DNA of 64,000 nucleotides from Leadbetterella sp964423865 (GCA_964423865.1 CAYRGN010000002.1:96467-160466), one strand, 5' to 3'; counted from the stretch's first letter, positions 43,067 to 52,135 are shown. The notes: generated from the sequence alone by a model not told the origin. Numbers and translations are program-made.

Positions 43067-44166
43067 TGTTAAGGAAAGGAATCGTACTTGTGGGAATTTT
43101 GGTCTTTGCTTTGACAAGCAGAGGCCAAAACCTCCCTCCACTAGCCGTACCGGGTCAGCAGGGTGTAGTTAACAGCCAGCTTCTATACCCGCTGGATGAA
43201 AAACCTACAGCGCAGTGCCATGCATCCACCATCATAGAAACCAAAGATGGCCTGATGTGTGCATTCTTTGCCGGTACGCATGAAGGAAACAAGGACGTGG
43301 GCATCCGGGTAGCGCATTACCGGAACGGCAGCTGGAGCTGGCCCGTGGAGGTGGTGAATGGGTTGGTCTCTGATTCTGTCAGGCATCCTACCTGGAACCC
43401 GGTACTATTTCAACCTAAAGGGGGTCCCATCTACCTGTTTTATAAGGTAGGATCATTCATTGACAGTTGGTGGGGCGCCTACACTACCTCCTGGGATGAA
43501 GGTTGTAGCTGGTCAAAACCGGTGGTGATGGGGAAGCACGAGGTAGTGGGTGACCTGCTGGGACCGGTGAAAAATAAAGCGGTTCAGCTGGCCGACGGCA
43601 CCATTATTTCTCCGACCAGCCTGGAAAGAAGAGGCACGCCGAACGGGCGCGACTGGCGGATCTATTTCGAAATCAGCAAAGACAATGGTAAGACCTGGCG
43701 GGTGGTTTCGCCCATTAATGACGGGGTGGAATATGACGCCATCCAGCCGAGTGTATTGATCCATAAAAACGGGGACCTGCAGATCATTGCCCGAACCATT
43801 CAGGATGTGCTGGTAACGAGCTGGTCAAAAGACAAAGGCGAAACGTGGTCGAAGCTGGAAAGCACCGGACTGCCCAATCCAAATTCAGGAACCGATGCCG
43901 TGACGTTAAAAGACGGGCGCCATCTGCTGGTGTATAATCATTCCACCAAGCAGGGAGCTGAACCCAAAGACCGGAATATCCTCAATGTAGCCATCTCAGA
44001 AGACGGGAAAAACTGGAAAACGGTAACTACCCTGGAAAATGAACCTATCTGGGCAGGGTATTCCTATCCGGCGGTGATTCAGACCAGTGACGGTAAGGTA
44101 CATATTACGTATACCTATAGCAGAAGGAGCATCAAACACGTAGTGCTTGATCCCACTAAAATTTAA
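43066..44166 (+). CDS. Second secreted sialidase-fold (BNR_2-like) protein
   Basis: 366 residues with a signal peptide (VLVGILVFALTSRGQ). Propeller segments: AQCHASTIIETKDGLMCAFF, VRHPTWNPVLFQPKGG, WSKPVVMGKHEVVGDLLGPV, AVQLADGTIISPTSL, SKDNGKTWR, SWSKDKGETWSKLES. It differs clearly from the preceding propeller protein and belongs to the BNR_2 type seen in many polysaccharide loci; the GH33 arginine triad is not evident. Base composition is back to the GC-richer level of the surrounding genes. Confidence 0.8.
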   Translation: MLRKGIVLVGILVFALTSRGQNLPPLAVPGQQGVVNSQLLYPLDEKPTAQCHASTIIETKDGLMCAFFAGTHEGNKDVGIRVAHYRNGSWSWPVEVVNGLVSDSVRHPTWNPVLFQPKGGPIYLFYKVGSFIDSWWGAYTTSWDEGCSWSKPVVMGKHEVVGDLLGPVKNKAVQLADGTIISPTSLERRGTPNGRDWRIYFEISKDNGKTWRVVSPINDGVEYDAIQPSVLIHKNGDLQIIARTIQDVLVTSWSKDKGETWSKLESTGLPNPNSGTDAVTLKDGRHLLVYNHSTKQGAEPKDRNILNVAISEDGKNWKTVTTLENEPIWAGYSYPAVIQTSDGKVHITYTYSRRSIKHVVLDPTKI

Positions 44167-44237
44167 AACAGGGCCGGCATTCTGAATCGGCGCGTAAGTT
44201 GCTCCCTGGTTGCAGGGGGCAACCTACATTTAAAACG

Positions 44238-45542
44238 ATGAAATATTTTATCCTCTTCATTTTTATAAGCAGTTGTATGAAACCAGACAACCCGGAAAAT
44301 GTTTTGCTTACACGCAGCCACAGGGGCCACACCCTGCATCATAACGGCGTTTTTTCACCTGACGGACAATGGGTGGTGTTTGACGGTCGAAATGACGATA
44401 CCAAAATTGGTGAGACGGCAGATATCGGCCTGGTGAATGTGATCACCGGTGAAGAAAAATTAATTTACAGTACGGAAAATTCATCGGTGTTTGGTCCGGG
44501 TGTGGGCGCGGCATCGTTCAGTCCGACCGATGATTTTGTGATCTTTATTCATGGCTTGCCTGATGCAAATCAGGAAAAACCTTATGGTATGAGCCGCCGC
44601 ACGGGTGTCGGGATCGATATTCACCGTCCTTTTGAGCCGGTAATGATGGATGCGCGGGATATGACTCCTCCTTATACACAGGGGTCATTAAGGGGTGGAA
44701 CCCACTCGCACATGTGGAGTGGAGACGGGCAGATGCTCAGCTTTACCTATAACGATGAGTTGGTGGATCCGGATCTCCGCGTGGTGGGGGTGATGGTGCC
44801 GTACGAACCTGGAGTAAAGGTAGATAGCGCACCGGGAAACAATAGCGGGAAATACTATTCTGCCGTGGTGACAAAGGTGGTACGGGAACCTGCTCCAGGC
44901 TCAGACGAAATCAGCAAGGCATTTGACGAGTGCTGGGTGGGAAGCAGCGGATACACCAATGCCAGGGGCGAGAAAATACCGTATGCCATTGCATTTCAGG
45001 GCAACACTATCGGGGCAAACGGACAAGTAATTACAGAGGTATTTGTGGTGGATATTGATCCGCAGCGGGTGCTTGCCGATACCCAGGCAGCAGGGGAGCC
45101 CGGAACAAGGCCTCAGGTGCCACGGGGAATGCAACAGCGCCGGATCACTTTCAGTGAAAAGGGCTTGTCGGATACCCGGCACTGGCTCAGGAGCAGTCCG
45201 GACGGCCAGTATATCTACGCCTTGGCCCGGGATACGGCGGGGCGTAATCAGGTTATAAGGGTAGAAGTCAACACGGGCGCCACCGGGTGGGTTAGTAAGA
45301 ATGAGTTTTCGATAGATGCGCCTTTCAATCTGAACGGTGACGGAAATAAGATCTGTTTTATTGCGCTGAATAACCTCTATGTTCTGGACATTCCAAGCGG
45401 GGAAGTCACTTGTCAACTGACCGGTGGCGCCAGAAAACTGGCAGGCGTACCCTCCTTTTCTCCCGATGGAACCCTGCTTGTGTACAATCAGTTTCAGGAT
45501 AATGAATTTCTACAGATTGGAACCGTGAAATTGAACGATTAG
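44238..45542 (+). CDS. YidR-like (DUF3748) beta-propeller lipoprotein
   Basis: 434 residues from ATG 44238 (a TTG at 44199 opens the frame but gives no signal). Lipoprotein signal (LFIFISSC). Features shared with E. coli YidR/DUF3748: HHNGVFSPDGQWVVFDGRND, DMTPPYTQGSLRGGTHSHMW, EPAPGSDEISKAFDECWVG, SFTYNDELV, and a C-terminal PSFSPDGTLLVYNQF repeat of WD40-like type. The family has no proven function. In this operon it follows the two sialidase-fold genes and may bind or process the same sugar. A terminator hairpin follows at 45572. Confidence 0.85.
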   Translation: MKYFILFIFISSCMKPDNPENVLLTRSHRGHTLHHNGVFSPDGQWVVFDGRNDDTKIGETADIGLVNVITGEEKLIYSTENSSVFGPGVGAASFSPTDDFVIFIHGLPDANQEKPYGMSRRTGVGIDIHRPFEPVMMDARDMTPPYTQGSLRGGTHSHMWSGDGQMLSFTYNDELVDPDLRVVGVMVPYEPGVKVDSAPGNNSGKYYSAVVTKVVREPAPGSDEISKAFDECWVGSSGYTNARGEKIPYAIAFQGNTIGANGQVITEVFVVDIDPQRVLADTQAAGEPGTRPQVPRGMQQRRITFSEKGLSDTRHWLRSSPDGQYIYALARDTAGRNQVIRVEVNTGATGWVSKNEFSIDAPFNLNGDGNKICFIALNNLYVLDIPSGEVTCQLTGGARKLAGVPSFSPDGTLLVYNQFQDNEFLQIGTVKLND

Positions 45543-45571
45543 CATAAAAGCTGTTACTATTGGAGTGAATT

Positions 45572-45597
45572 TCCGCCTTACGGGCGGATTTTCGTTT
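45572..45597 (+). terminator. Intrinsic terminator after the sugar operon
   Basis: TCCGCC (45572-45577) pairs with GGCGGA (45583-45588) around a 5-nt loop, followed by TTTTCGTTTT. It separates the YidR-like gene from the HAD gene. Confidence 0.7.
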
Positions 45598-45605
45598 TAA
45601 AGCCG

Positions 45606-45613
45606 GACCTTTG
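45606..45613 (+). promoter_or_regulatory. -7 box of the HAD gene
   Basis: GACCTTTG differs from TAnnTTTG at the first base; it lies 22 bp upstream of the HAD start and just after the terminator. Confidence 0.45.
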
Positions 45614-45635
45614 CAGGAAATTAACTGGAAAGATA

Positions 45636-46301
45636 ATGGCTTTAAAAGCGGTTTTGTTTGATATGGATGGGGTGATTGTCAATTCGGAACCCCTGCACCG
45701 AAAGGCTTTTCATCAGGTCTTTGCAGATTTAAATATTCACGTTTCCCAGGAAACGTATTATTCCTTTTCCGGATCATCTACCCGTAATATTGCGGAAAAA
45801 CTGGTGGAGGGGTATGGGTTGGACCGAACCCCGGACGACATTATAGCGGCGAAACGTACTTACTTCAAGGAATTGTTTGCCAATGACACCGAATTTAGCC
45901 TGCTGCCGGGGGTATTGGAGTTGATTCAGCATTATCATCATGCGGGAATAAAGCTGGTGGTGGCCTCCTCCGCCAGCCGGAACACCATTGACATGGTTTT
46001 TGACAAATTCGGACTGAATCCCTACTTTATCGGGCGCATCAGTGGGGATGAACTGGAAGCCTCCAAACCGGATCCTCAGATTTTTCTTCAGGCCGCGGCG
46101 CTGGCGGGGGAGCCGGTTGAAAACTGCATGGTGATTGAAGACGCTACCAACGGCATTATTGCGGCCCACCGCGCCGGCATTTTTTGCGCGGCCTACCGCA
46201 GTCCGCACACCCACCTTCAGGATTACTTCCTGGCTAACCTGGTCATTTCCGATTACCAGGAGCTGCGATTAGAAGCAATTGGACGCTATTTTGACCGATG
46301 A
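45636..46301 (+). CDS. HAD superfamily phosphatase/beta-phosphoglucomutase-like
   Basis: 221 residues. Motif I FDMDGVIVNSEPLH (nucleophile DxD), motif II VVASSASR, motif III/IV KPDPQIFL and VIEDATNGIIAA. The cap domain is of the class C1 (beta-phosphoglucomutase-like) type. Sugar phosphate phosphatase or mutase activity is expected. It has its own promoter and may still serve the adjacent sugar locus. Confidence 0.9.
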   Translation: MALKAVLFDMDGVIVNSEPLHRKAFHQVFADLNIHVSQETYYSFSGSSTRNIAEKLVEGYGLDRTPDDIIAAKRTYFKELFANDTEFSLLPGVLELIQHYHHAGIKLVVASSASRNTIDMVFDKFGLNPYFIGRISGDELEASKPDPQIFLQAAALAGEPVENCMVIEDATNGIIAAHRAGIFCAAYRSPHTHLQDYFLANLVISDYQELRLEAIGRYFDR

Positions 46302-46431
46302 ATTAGCGATTAGTTATTGGTTAGCAGAGTCTCGGCAAGCCGAAGACTCTGCTTGGACGCGAGCTCACGGCTCATAGCTCACGGCTCATAGCTCAAAGCT
46401 CAAAGCTCCCAGCTCAAAGCTCCCAGCTCAA
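46302..46431 (+). repeat. Heptad repeat array 6 with a central hairpin
   Basis: It starts directly after the HAD stop: ATTAGCG, ATTAGTT, ATTGGTT, then a strong hairpin (GCAGAGTCT at 46324-46332 with AGACTCTGC at 46344-46352, inner CGGC/GCCG), then ten phased units from 46362 (AGCTCAC, GGCTCAT, AGCTCAC, GGCTCAT, AGCTCAA x2, AGCTCCC, AGCTCAA, AGCTCCC, AGCTCAA). Confidence 0.9.
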
Positions 46432-46500
46432 TCATTCCCCTGAACATTTTTTACCCTGCATTCGACCGAAAATTACCCCGTATAGCGGGTTAGGCCTGCC

Positions 46501-46508
46501 TACATTTG
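46501..46508 (+). promoter_or_regulatory. -7 box of the second SusC operon
   Basis: TACATTTG matches TAnnTTTG and lies 33 bp before the SusC start at 46542. No TTTG -33 element is evident, as expected for an activator-dependent (HTCS) promoter. Confidence 0.6.
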
Positions 46509-46541
46509 CTGACCATTTTTCAAACATTCAACCTTAAGAGA

Positions 46542-49500
46542 ATGACTAAAAATTTTACGCAAATGAGAGCCCTGGGCTTTCTCACGGTGCTGTGGTTTGT
46601 TTTTGTAACCACCGCGTTTGGGCAGGTGTCAGGCCCCATCACCGGAAAAATCGTTCACGAAGACGGCACTGCGGCCATAGGAGCCATTGTCACTGTAAAG
46701 GGTACGGCCCAAGCCGCGGTGGCCGATACGGAAGGAAATTACCGGATCACGGCACCGGACAACGGCACCCTGGTATTTACCATGATCGGCAGCATTTCGC
46801 AGGAGGTGGCTGTGGAAGGCCGGAAGAGCATTAACGTCACCCTTACCGAAGATGTTTCTCTTCTGGACGAAGTGGTGGTGGTAGGTTACGGCACCCAAAA
46901 GAAGGTAAATCTGACGGGTGCGGTAGCCCGCGTGGGAGGAGAAGCCCTGATTAACCGCCCGGTAGCCAATGCCACGGGAGCACTCCAGGGCGTACTGCCC
47001 GGAGTAACGGTTTTCCGGGGCAGCGGGCAACCTGGGGCAGAAGGTTACGGAATCCGTATCCGGGGTTTTTCTTCCGCAAATGCTACCAATGCGCTGGTAT
47101 TGGTAGATGGGATTCAAATGGATATGAACCTGCTGAATCCCGATGACATCGAATCCATTTCTGTACTGAAAGATGCTTCCGCATCGGCCATTTACGGTGC
47201 CCGTGCAGCCGGTGGAGTGGTATTGGTGACCACCCGGAAAGGGGCCGCCGGAAAAACCCGCATCAACTTTAATAGTTATTACGGGATCAATGCTACCGCA
47301 CGCCAACCCCAGCGCCTGAACTCCTGGGACGAGCAACTGCTTATCGATGAATCCCGGATGAATGCCACCGGGAACCCCGAATTTAGTGCGGAACAAATGG
47401 AATGGGTGAGTAACCCGAATTTTTCAGTACGGCCTAACCCTACTCAGGACCGGTGGGAATATTTCGGGAATAACAATTGGCTCAAGGAGGGGATGGATAA
47501 GTATAACGCGATGCAAAACTATACGCTGTCGGCCAGTGGCGGATCTGACAAGATGAATTATCTCTTATCAGGAAGCTACTATAAGCGTGACGGCGTATTG
47601 CGGTACGGGCCGGACGATAACTCCCGGTATAACCTCAAAGCCAATATCAATGCGGACCTGAATCCTTACATGAAGGTGGAAGTAGTGGCGGGCTATATTG
47701 GTTCGGTGGTAAATGAAAATGCCTACGGAACGGAGCAGATCATTAACCGCCTTTACCGCAGCAGAGCACGCCAGAGTCTCTATGTGCCGGCAGAAGACAT
47801 TACCGGACAGCCTTATAACGGCGATCTTCAGATTAATGCCGTGGATATTGAAAAAAATGCCGGATTGGAGCAACGCCTGTATGAATCTTTCACCGGTCGC
47901 TTAAACCTGAAAGTACACAGCCTGGTCAAGGGCCTCACCCTGGATCTGTCGGCCTGGCGGAATCAGGACTACTATTCTATGGAGAACGACAGCCGGACAT
48001 TGCTTTGGTACGGACGTACGGTCAATACCGTGCGCTTCCGTATCAATGACCCCAATACCAAGAGGATGGTCAAAAACCGGGGTTATCACAATAACCTCCA
48101 GGGGGTGCTGACCTACAACCTGTCACTGGCCGATGCGCATAATTTTACCCTCCTTGGCGGGGCATCGTTTGAAGAATACCGGCGCGACGAGTTCTCGGCA
48201 GGGGCACAGTCTATGATCACCAACGACTTCTTCAGCTTTAACTTTGCCGACCCGCTCACCAAAACCAACGGCGACAATAACGCTACCTGGGCTATGGGGT
48301 CTTTCTTCGGTCGGTTTAATTATAACTTCCGGGAAAAATACCTCTTCGAAGGGTCGTTCCGTTACGACGGAAGCTCAAGGCTGGCACCGGCAAACCGCTG
48401 GCAGCTGTTTCCTTCTTTCTCTGCGGCATGGCGGCTTGACCAAGAACAATTCATGCAGGACCAGGCCCTTTTTTCGTCACTCAAGCTACGGGGCTCCTGG
48501 GGGCAGCTGGGGAATGGCGCCGTGCTCGGGCTATACGATTACATCGCCTTACTGACCAGCGGACTTACCCAGTCGGGAAATCTGGTTTTCAACGATACCC
48601 GCACCCAGTACCTTTATCAGTCCCAACTGGCCTCGCCCCAGAAAACCTGGGAAACCGTGCAGCAGGCCAATGTGGGAATAGATGCCGGTTTCCTGAAAGA
48701 GCGGCTTACCCTGACCGCAGATTATTATGTGAAACGAAACAAAGACATGCTGGCAGAACTCAACCTCCCCAGCCTCATGGGCGTGAGTGTGCCGGTGATG
48801 AATATCGGGGAACTGAAAAGCTGGGGCTGGGAACTGGATCTCCGCTGGCGCGATAAAATCAATGCTTGGGACTATCGGGTAGGTTTTAATATCTCCGATA
48901 ACCAGAATAAGCTGGTGAAATACGACGGCAGGAACTCCCTGGGTAATGGCGGGGTAATTCCCCTGCTGGAGGGCTATCCCCTGAACACCGTTTGGGGCTA
49001 TCGCACGGATGGCTTCTTCCAGTCGAATGAAGAATATCAGGCCTATAAGCAAACCGTGTCGACCCCCTTCTTCCCGAATAATGCCGGGGCCGGAGACATC
49101 AAATACCTCGATCTGAACGGAGATGGGGTCATCTCTCCCGGTGAAGCTACGCCGGAGAATCCCGGCGACCTGGTGTACCTCGGCACCACCAATGCGCGCT
49201 ATACATACGGCGTTGACCTTGGCCTTAACTGGAAGGCTTTCGACTTCTCCGTATTTTTCCAGGGAGCTGCCCGCCGCCGTTTTCTGGTGAATGAAGGAAC
49301 ACTCTCACCCATGCTGGGTACGGCAGATATGCCCTGGACCATCCACATGGACCGCTGGACTCCGGAGAACCCCGACGCCTATTTCCCGCGGATGTACCAG
49401 ACCAGCGCCCACAATTACCGGTCTTCGGATCGCTGGGCGCAGAACGGCAATTATTTGCGCCTTAAAAACGTGCAGCTGGGGTACACGGTACCTATGAAGT

Positions 49501-49661
49501 GGAGCCGTATTCAAAAGGCCAGAGTGTACTTTTCCGGCCAGGATCTCTGGGAAAAAACCGATGTGCTGAAGGTGTTTGATCCCGAAGTGGGGAACAATGT
49601 AAGTGCCACCACTTACCCCTTCTACCGCTCGTATTCCTTTGGTTTAAATCTTACCTTTTAA
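46542..49661 (+). CDS. SusC-type TonB-dependent outer-membrane receptor (second pair)
   Basis: 1039 residues from ATG 46542 (MTKNFTQMRALGFLTVLWF); an upstream TTG at 46506 overlaps the promoter box and is not used. Signal peptide to about TTAFGQ. Carboxypeptidase-like domain (GKIVHEDGTAAIGAIVTVKG), plug with DEVVVVGYGTQKKVNLTGAV and ISVLKDASASAIYGARAAGG, barrel to the terminal SYSFGLNLTF. It imports oligosaccharides together with the SusD at 49675. GC-richer than the first SusC. Confidence 0.96.
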   Translation: MTKNFTQMRALGFLTVLWFVFVTTAFGQVSGPITGKIVHEDGTAAIGAIVTVKGTAQAAVADTEGNYRITAPDNGTLVFTMIGSISQEVAVEGRKSINVTLTEDVSLLDEVVVVGYGTQKKVNLTGAVARVGGEALINRPVANATGALQGVLPGVTVFRGSGQPGAEGYGIRIRGFSSANATNALVLVDGIQMDMNLLNPDDIESISVLKDASASAIYGARAAGGVVLVTTRKGAAGKTRINFNSYYGINATARQPQRLNSWDEQLLIDESRMNATGNPEFSAEQMEWVSNPNFSVRPNPTQDRWEYFGNNNWLKEGMDKYNAMQNYTLSASGGSDKMNYLLSGSYYKRDGVLRYGPDDNSRYNLKANINADLNPYMKVEVVAGYIGSVVNENAYGTEQIINRLYRSRARQSLYVPAEDITGQPYNGDLQINAVDIEKNAGLEQRLYESFTGRLNLKVHSLVKGLTLDLSAWRNQDYYSMENDSRTLLWYGRTVNTVRFRINDPNTKRMVKNRGYHNNLQGVLTYNLSLADAHNFTLLGGASFEEYRRDEFSAGAQSMITNDFFSFNFADPLTKTNGDNNATWAMGSFFGRFNYNFREKYLFEGSFRYDGSSRLAPANRWQLFPSFSAAWRLDQEQFMQDQALFSSLKLRGSWGQLGNGAVLGLYDYIALLTSGLTQSGNLVFNDTRTQYLYQSQLASPQKTWETVQQANVGIDAGFLKERLTLTADYYVKRNKDMLAELNLPSLMGVSVPVMNIGELKSWGWELDLRWRDKINAWDYRVGFNISDNQNKLVKYDGRNSLGNGGVIPLLEGYPLNTVWGYRTDGFFQSNEEYQAYKQTVSTPFFPNNAGAGDIKYLDLNGDGVISPGEATPENPGDLVYLGTTNARYTYGVDLGLNWKAFDFSVFFQGAARRRFLVNEGTLSPMLGTADMPWTIHMDRWTPENPDAYFPRMYQTSAHNYRSSDRWAQNGNYLRLKNVQLGYTVPMKWSRIQKARVYFSGQDLWEKTDVLKVFDPEVGNNVSATTYPFYRSYSFGLNLTF

Positions 49662-49674
49662 AATCTTTCCGAAC

Positions 49675-51333
49675 ATGAACAATATTACCGGCTATATGTT
49701 TAAACTTGTTTTGCTTTGCGGTATGGTATGTCTCGGAGGTTGCAGCCTGGACCGGTTTCCTGAAAGCCAGTTTACCGATGCCGCCTTCTGGAATACCGAA
49801 ACCGACCTGATGAATGCGGCCAACCGGCACTACCAGTTGCTGGCAGGATTCCAGCTGGACAGCCGTGGCGATGACAATGTAAATCAAACCGCCAACAGCA
49901 CCAGCAACGGCACCCGGAACGTTCCGGCGAGCAGTGGCGACTGGAGCAACGCCTACCGCGATATTTTTACAGCGAACAATATCCTGGAGAAAGGGGTCAA
50001 AGCCCAGGTAGCCGAAGAAGTCAAAAATCGCTACTTTGGGGAAGCCAGGTTTTTCCGCGCCGCCGCCTATTTTGGACTGGTGCAGAAATACGGCGATGTG
50101 CCCCTCATTCTGAAAACCCTGGATATTGACGCCCAGGAATTGTCTATGCCGCGTACCCCCAAAGCTGAAGTTATCCAGTCGATCTACGACGACCTCGACT
50201 TTGCCGCACAGTGGCTGCCCGGCCACCGTCAGTTACCGGGCGCCCAGTACGGCCGCGTAACCAAAAGCAGTGCGCTTGCCCTCAAAGCGCGGGTGGCTCT
50301 ATATGTGGGTACCCGGATGAAATTTCACAATGAGGGAGACGGGCGTACCCACCTGAATATTGCGGTGCAGGCAGCGCAGGCCGTGATAGCCCAAGGGCAT
50401 CAGCTGTATCCCACCTACCACGGCTTATTCCAGCATGAAGCCGAGGGGCCTTCGAATACCGAAAACATCTTTGTGAAAATCTACGGTGTAAGTGTGTCCA
50501 ACCTCATTGTGGGCCACGGGTATTCCCGCGACATGGAAAACGGCCGCAATGCCCCCACGCGTAACCTGGTGCGTCAGTACCTCTATGCAGACGGCCTTCC
50601 GGCGTTTGATACGAATAACCGGCCTTCAGCTACCCGCTCGGTTTATTTTGTGGAGGAAAAGGACGAAACCCGTTACAATACCGTTTTTGAGAACCGCGAT
50701 CCCCGCCTGGCCATGACCCTGTTTCAGGCGGGCGAGCAGGCCTATAAGGGTCCATGGGTGCCCACCACCACCCTGGGTTCAAGAACGGCTTATGCGGCCA
50801 AGAAAGGGTTTAACCTGGCCGACTGGCAAACTACCGGCGCAGGAACCGTGGATAAAATATTGATCCGCTACGCCGAGGTGCTGCTGATTTATGCCGAAGC
50901 CCGGTACGAACTGGATGGAGCTATCAGCGATGCCGACCTGGATCTTACGGTAAATACCCTGAGGCAACGCGCCGGTTTTGGGGCAAAGCTGACCAATGCG
51001 TTTGCCACTGAAAACGGCTTGGATATGCGGGCGGAAATCCGCCGCGAGCGTACCGTAGAGTTGGCCCTGGAGGGGTTCCGTTACGACGATCTCATCCGGT
51101 GGAAAACGGCCGAAGTGCATCTGGCAGGTCAGTTGCTGGGCGCTAAATTTATCGCGGAAGACTGGCCGGGAGCCGATCCGTCCACGCTCCGGATCAACAG
51201 TGACGGTATTCTGGTCACGGAAGATACCAATGTTCGTTCCTTTAATCCGGCAAGAGACTATCTCTACCCCATTCCTTTGCAGGAAATTACCCTGAGCGGC
51301 GGAAACGTTACTCAGAATCCCAATTGGCAGTAA
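49675..51333 (+). CDS. SusD/RagB-type glycan-binding lipoprotein (second pair)
   Basis: 552 residues. Lipoprotein signal (LVLLCGMVCLGGCSLDRF). SusD features: ESQFTDAAFWNTETDLMNAA, ARFFRAAAYFGLVQKYGDVPL, ILIRYAEVLLIYAEARYELDG, IRRERTVELALEGFRYDDLIRW (split as two short motifs here), and the end YLYPIPLQEITLSGGNVTQN. Thirteen bases after SusC, it binds glycan at the cell surface and closes the transporter. Confidence 0.95.
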   Translation: MNNITGYMFKLVLLCGMVCLGGCSLDRFPESQFTDAAFWNTETDLMNAANRHYQLLAGFQLDSRGDDNVNQTANSTSNGTRNVPASSGDWSNAYRDIFTANNILEKGVKAQVAEEVKNRYFGEARFFRAAAYFGLVQKYGDVPLILKTLDIDAQELSMPRTPKAEVIQSIYDDLDFAAQWLPGHRQLPGAQYGRVTKSSALALKARVALYVGTRMKFHNEGDGRTHLNIAVQAAQAVIAQGHQLYPTYHGLFQHEAEGPSNTENIFVKIYGVSVSNLIVGHGYSRDMENGRNAPTRNLVRQYLYADGLPAFDTNNRPSATRSVYFVEEKDETRYNTVFENRDPRLAMTLFQAGEQAYKGPWVPTTTLGSRTAYAAKKGFNLADWQTTGAGTVDKILIRYAEVLLIYAEARYELDGAISDADLDLTVNTLRQRAGFGAKLTNAFATENGLDMRAEIRRERTVELALEGFRYDDLIRWKTAEVHLAGQLLGAKFIAEDWPGADPSTLRINSDGILVTEDTNVRSFNPARDYLYPIPLQEITLSGGNVTQNPNWQ

Positions 51334-51355
51334 TAACACCATTAAAACGATACTT

Positions 51356-51871
51356 ATGAAATCACCCCATTTATATCTTCTGATGCTTCTTTTTTCTGGC
51401 GGAATATTTTCTGCTTGTGAAGATAAGAGCTATCCTGACGGACTGGAGGAATTTGCGCATCATTATTATGTAGTGTATGTTCCCAACAACAACAGCGCCG
51501 TTACCGTCAACAAGGCACAAACCGGCTTAGTCAAATTACCGGTGCAGTTTTATTCCTCATTTACCCGTTCTTATGATGCGGTAGCGCATTATTCGGTGGT
51601 GACCCCCAATGTGGCGAATCCCGCCGTAGAGGGCGTAGATTTCCGGGTGGTAGACCGCCAGGGAAATGCTTTGCAGCCGGGCAGTGAAGGCCAATATCCC
51701 CTCGTATTTCCCCAGGCTAAACAAACCACCGATACGGTGTATATTCAACTCTTGAATAATCCTGCTCCCGGCAGGCGGGTAGTGGAAATCAATTTTGAAG
51801 ACCATATTACGCCGGCTTACCGGGTAGATATTTTTTCCACGGCGTTCAGAAGAACCCTTAATATTGACTAA
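51356..51871 (+). CDS. Lipoprotein of the SusC/SusD operon, probably a surface glycan-binding protein
   Basis: 171 residues with a lipoprotein signal (LLLFSGGIFSACEDKSY). The rest is beta-rich, with two immunoglobulin/Calx-like segments (VKLPVQFYSSFTRSYDAVAH, DTVYIQLLNNPAPGRRVVEI). Position after SusD is typical of SusE/DUF4843/DUF1735-type proteins that help hold the glycan; I cannot assign the exact family. Two repeat modules follow its stop. Confidence 0.65.
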   Translation: MKSPHLYLLMLLFSGGIFSACEDKSYPDGLEEFAHHYYVVYVPNNNSAVTVNKAQTGLVKLPVQFYSSFTRSYDAVAHYSVVTPNVANPAVEGVDFRVVDRQGNALQPGSEGQYPLVFPQAKQTTDTVYIQLLNNPAPGRRVVEINFEDHITPAYRVDIFSTAFRRTLNID

Positions 51872-51873
51872 AC

Positions 51874-52009
51874 ATGAAATAGCCATGAGCTTTCAGCCGG
51901 GTGGCGCACCACTATCAGAAAACCGGCACACCAGCGAAGCGTCGCCTGGCTGACCGCTGATAGCTGAATGCTGAAAGCGGTTCGCCGCCCGGCTAAATTT
52001 TTTATACAC
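51874..52009 (+). repeat. Heptad-derived leader module B (136 bp)
   Basis: It opens ATGAAATAGCCATGAGC two bases after the stop of the lipoprotein gene and ends GGCTAAATTTTTTATACAC directly before module C. Left arm AGCCGGGTGGCG (51895-51906) pairs with the right-arm CGCCGCCCGGCT with a few mismatches. The stretch 51892-51918 is the exact reverse complement of 33194-33220 in module A. Confidence 0.85.
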
Positions 52010-52135
52010 ATGAAATAGCCATGAGCTTTCAGCTATCAGCTTTCAGAAATTCGACACACCAACCGGCGGCTAGGCGCCCCCCAATGAATAAGCTGACTGC
52101 TGATAGCTGAAGGCTGAAAGCTAAAATTTATACAC
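52010..52135 (+). repeat. Heptad-derived leader module C (126 bp)
   Basis: It opens ATGAAATAGCCATGAGC and ends GCTAAAATTTATACAC directly before the ATGAAA of the GH88 gene. Left heptads AGCTTTC, AGCTATC, AGCTTTC (52024-52044) are complementary to the right arm 52091-52122. The internal CACACCAACCGG and CAATGAATAAGCTGAC segments recur in module A. Confidence 0.85.

Noticed and set aside
41894..44166. Confident sialidase (GH33) calls
   Set aside because: The fold is sialidase-like, but the FRIP motif and arginine triad were not found.
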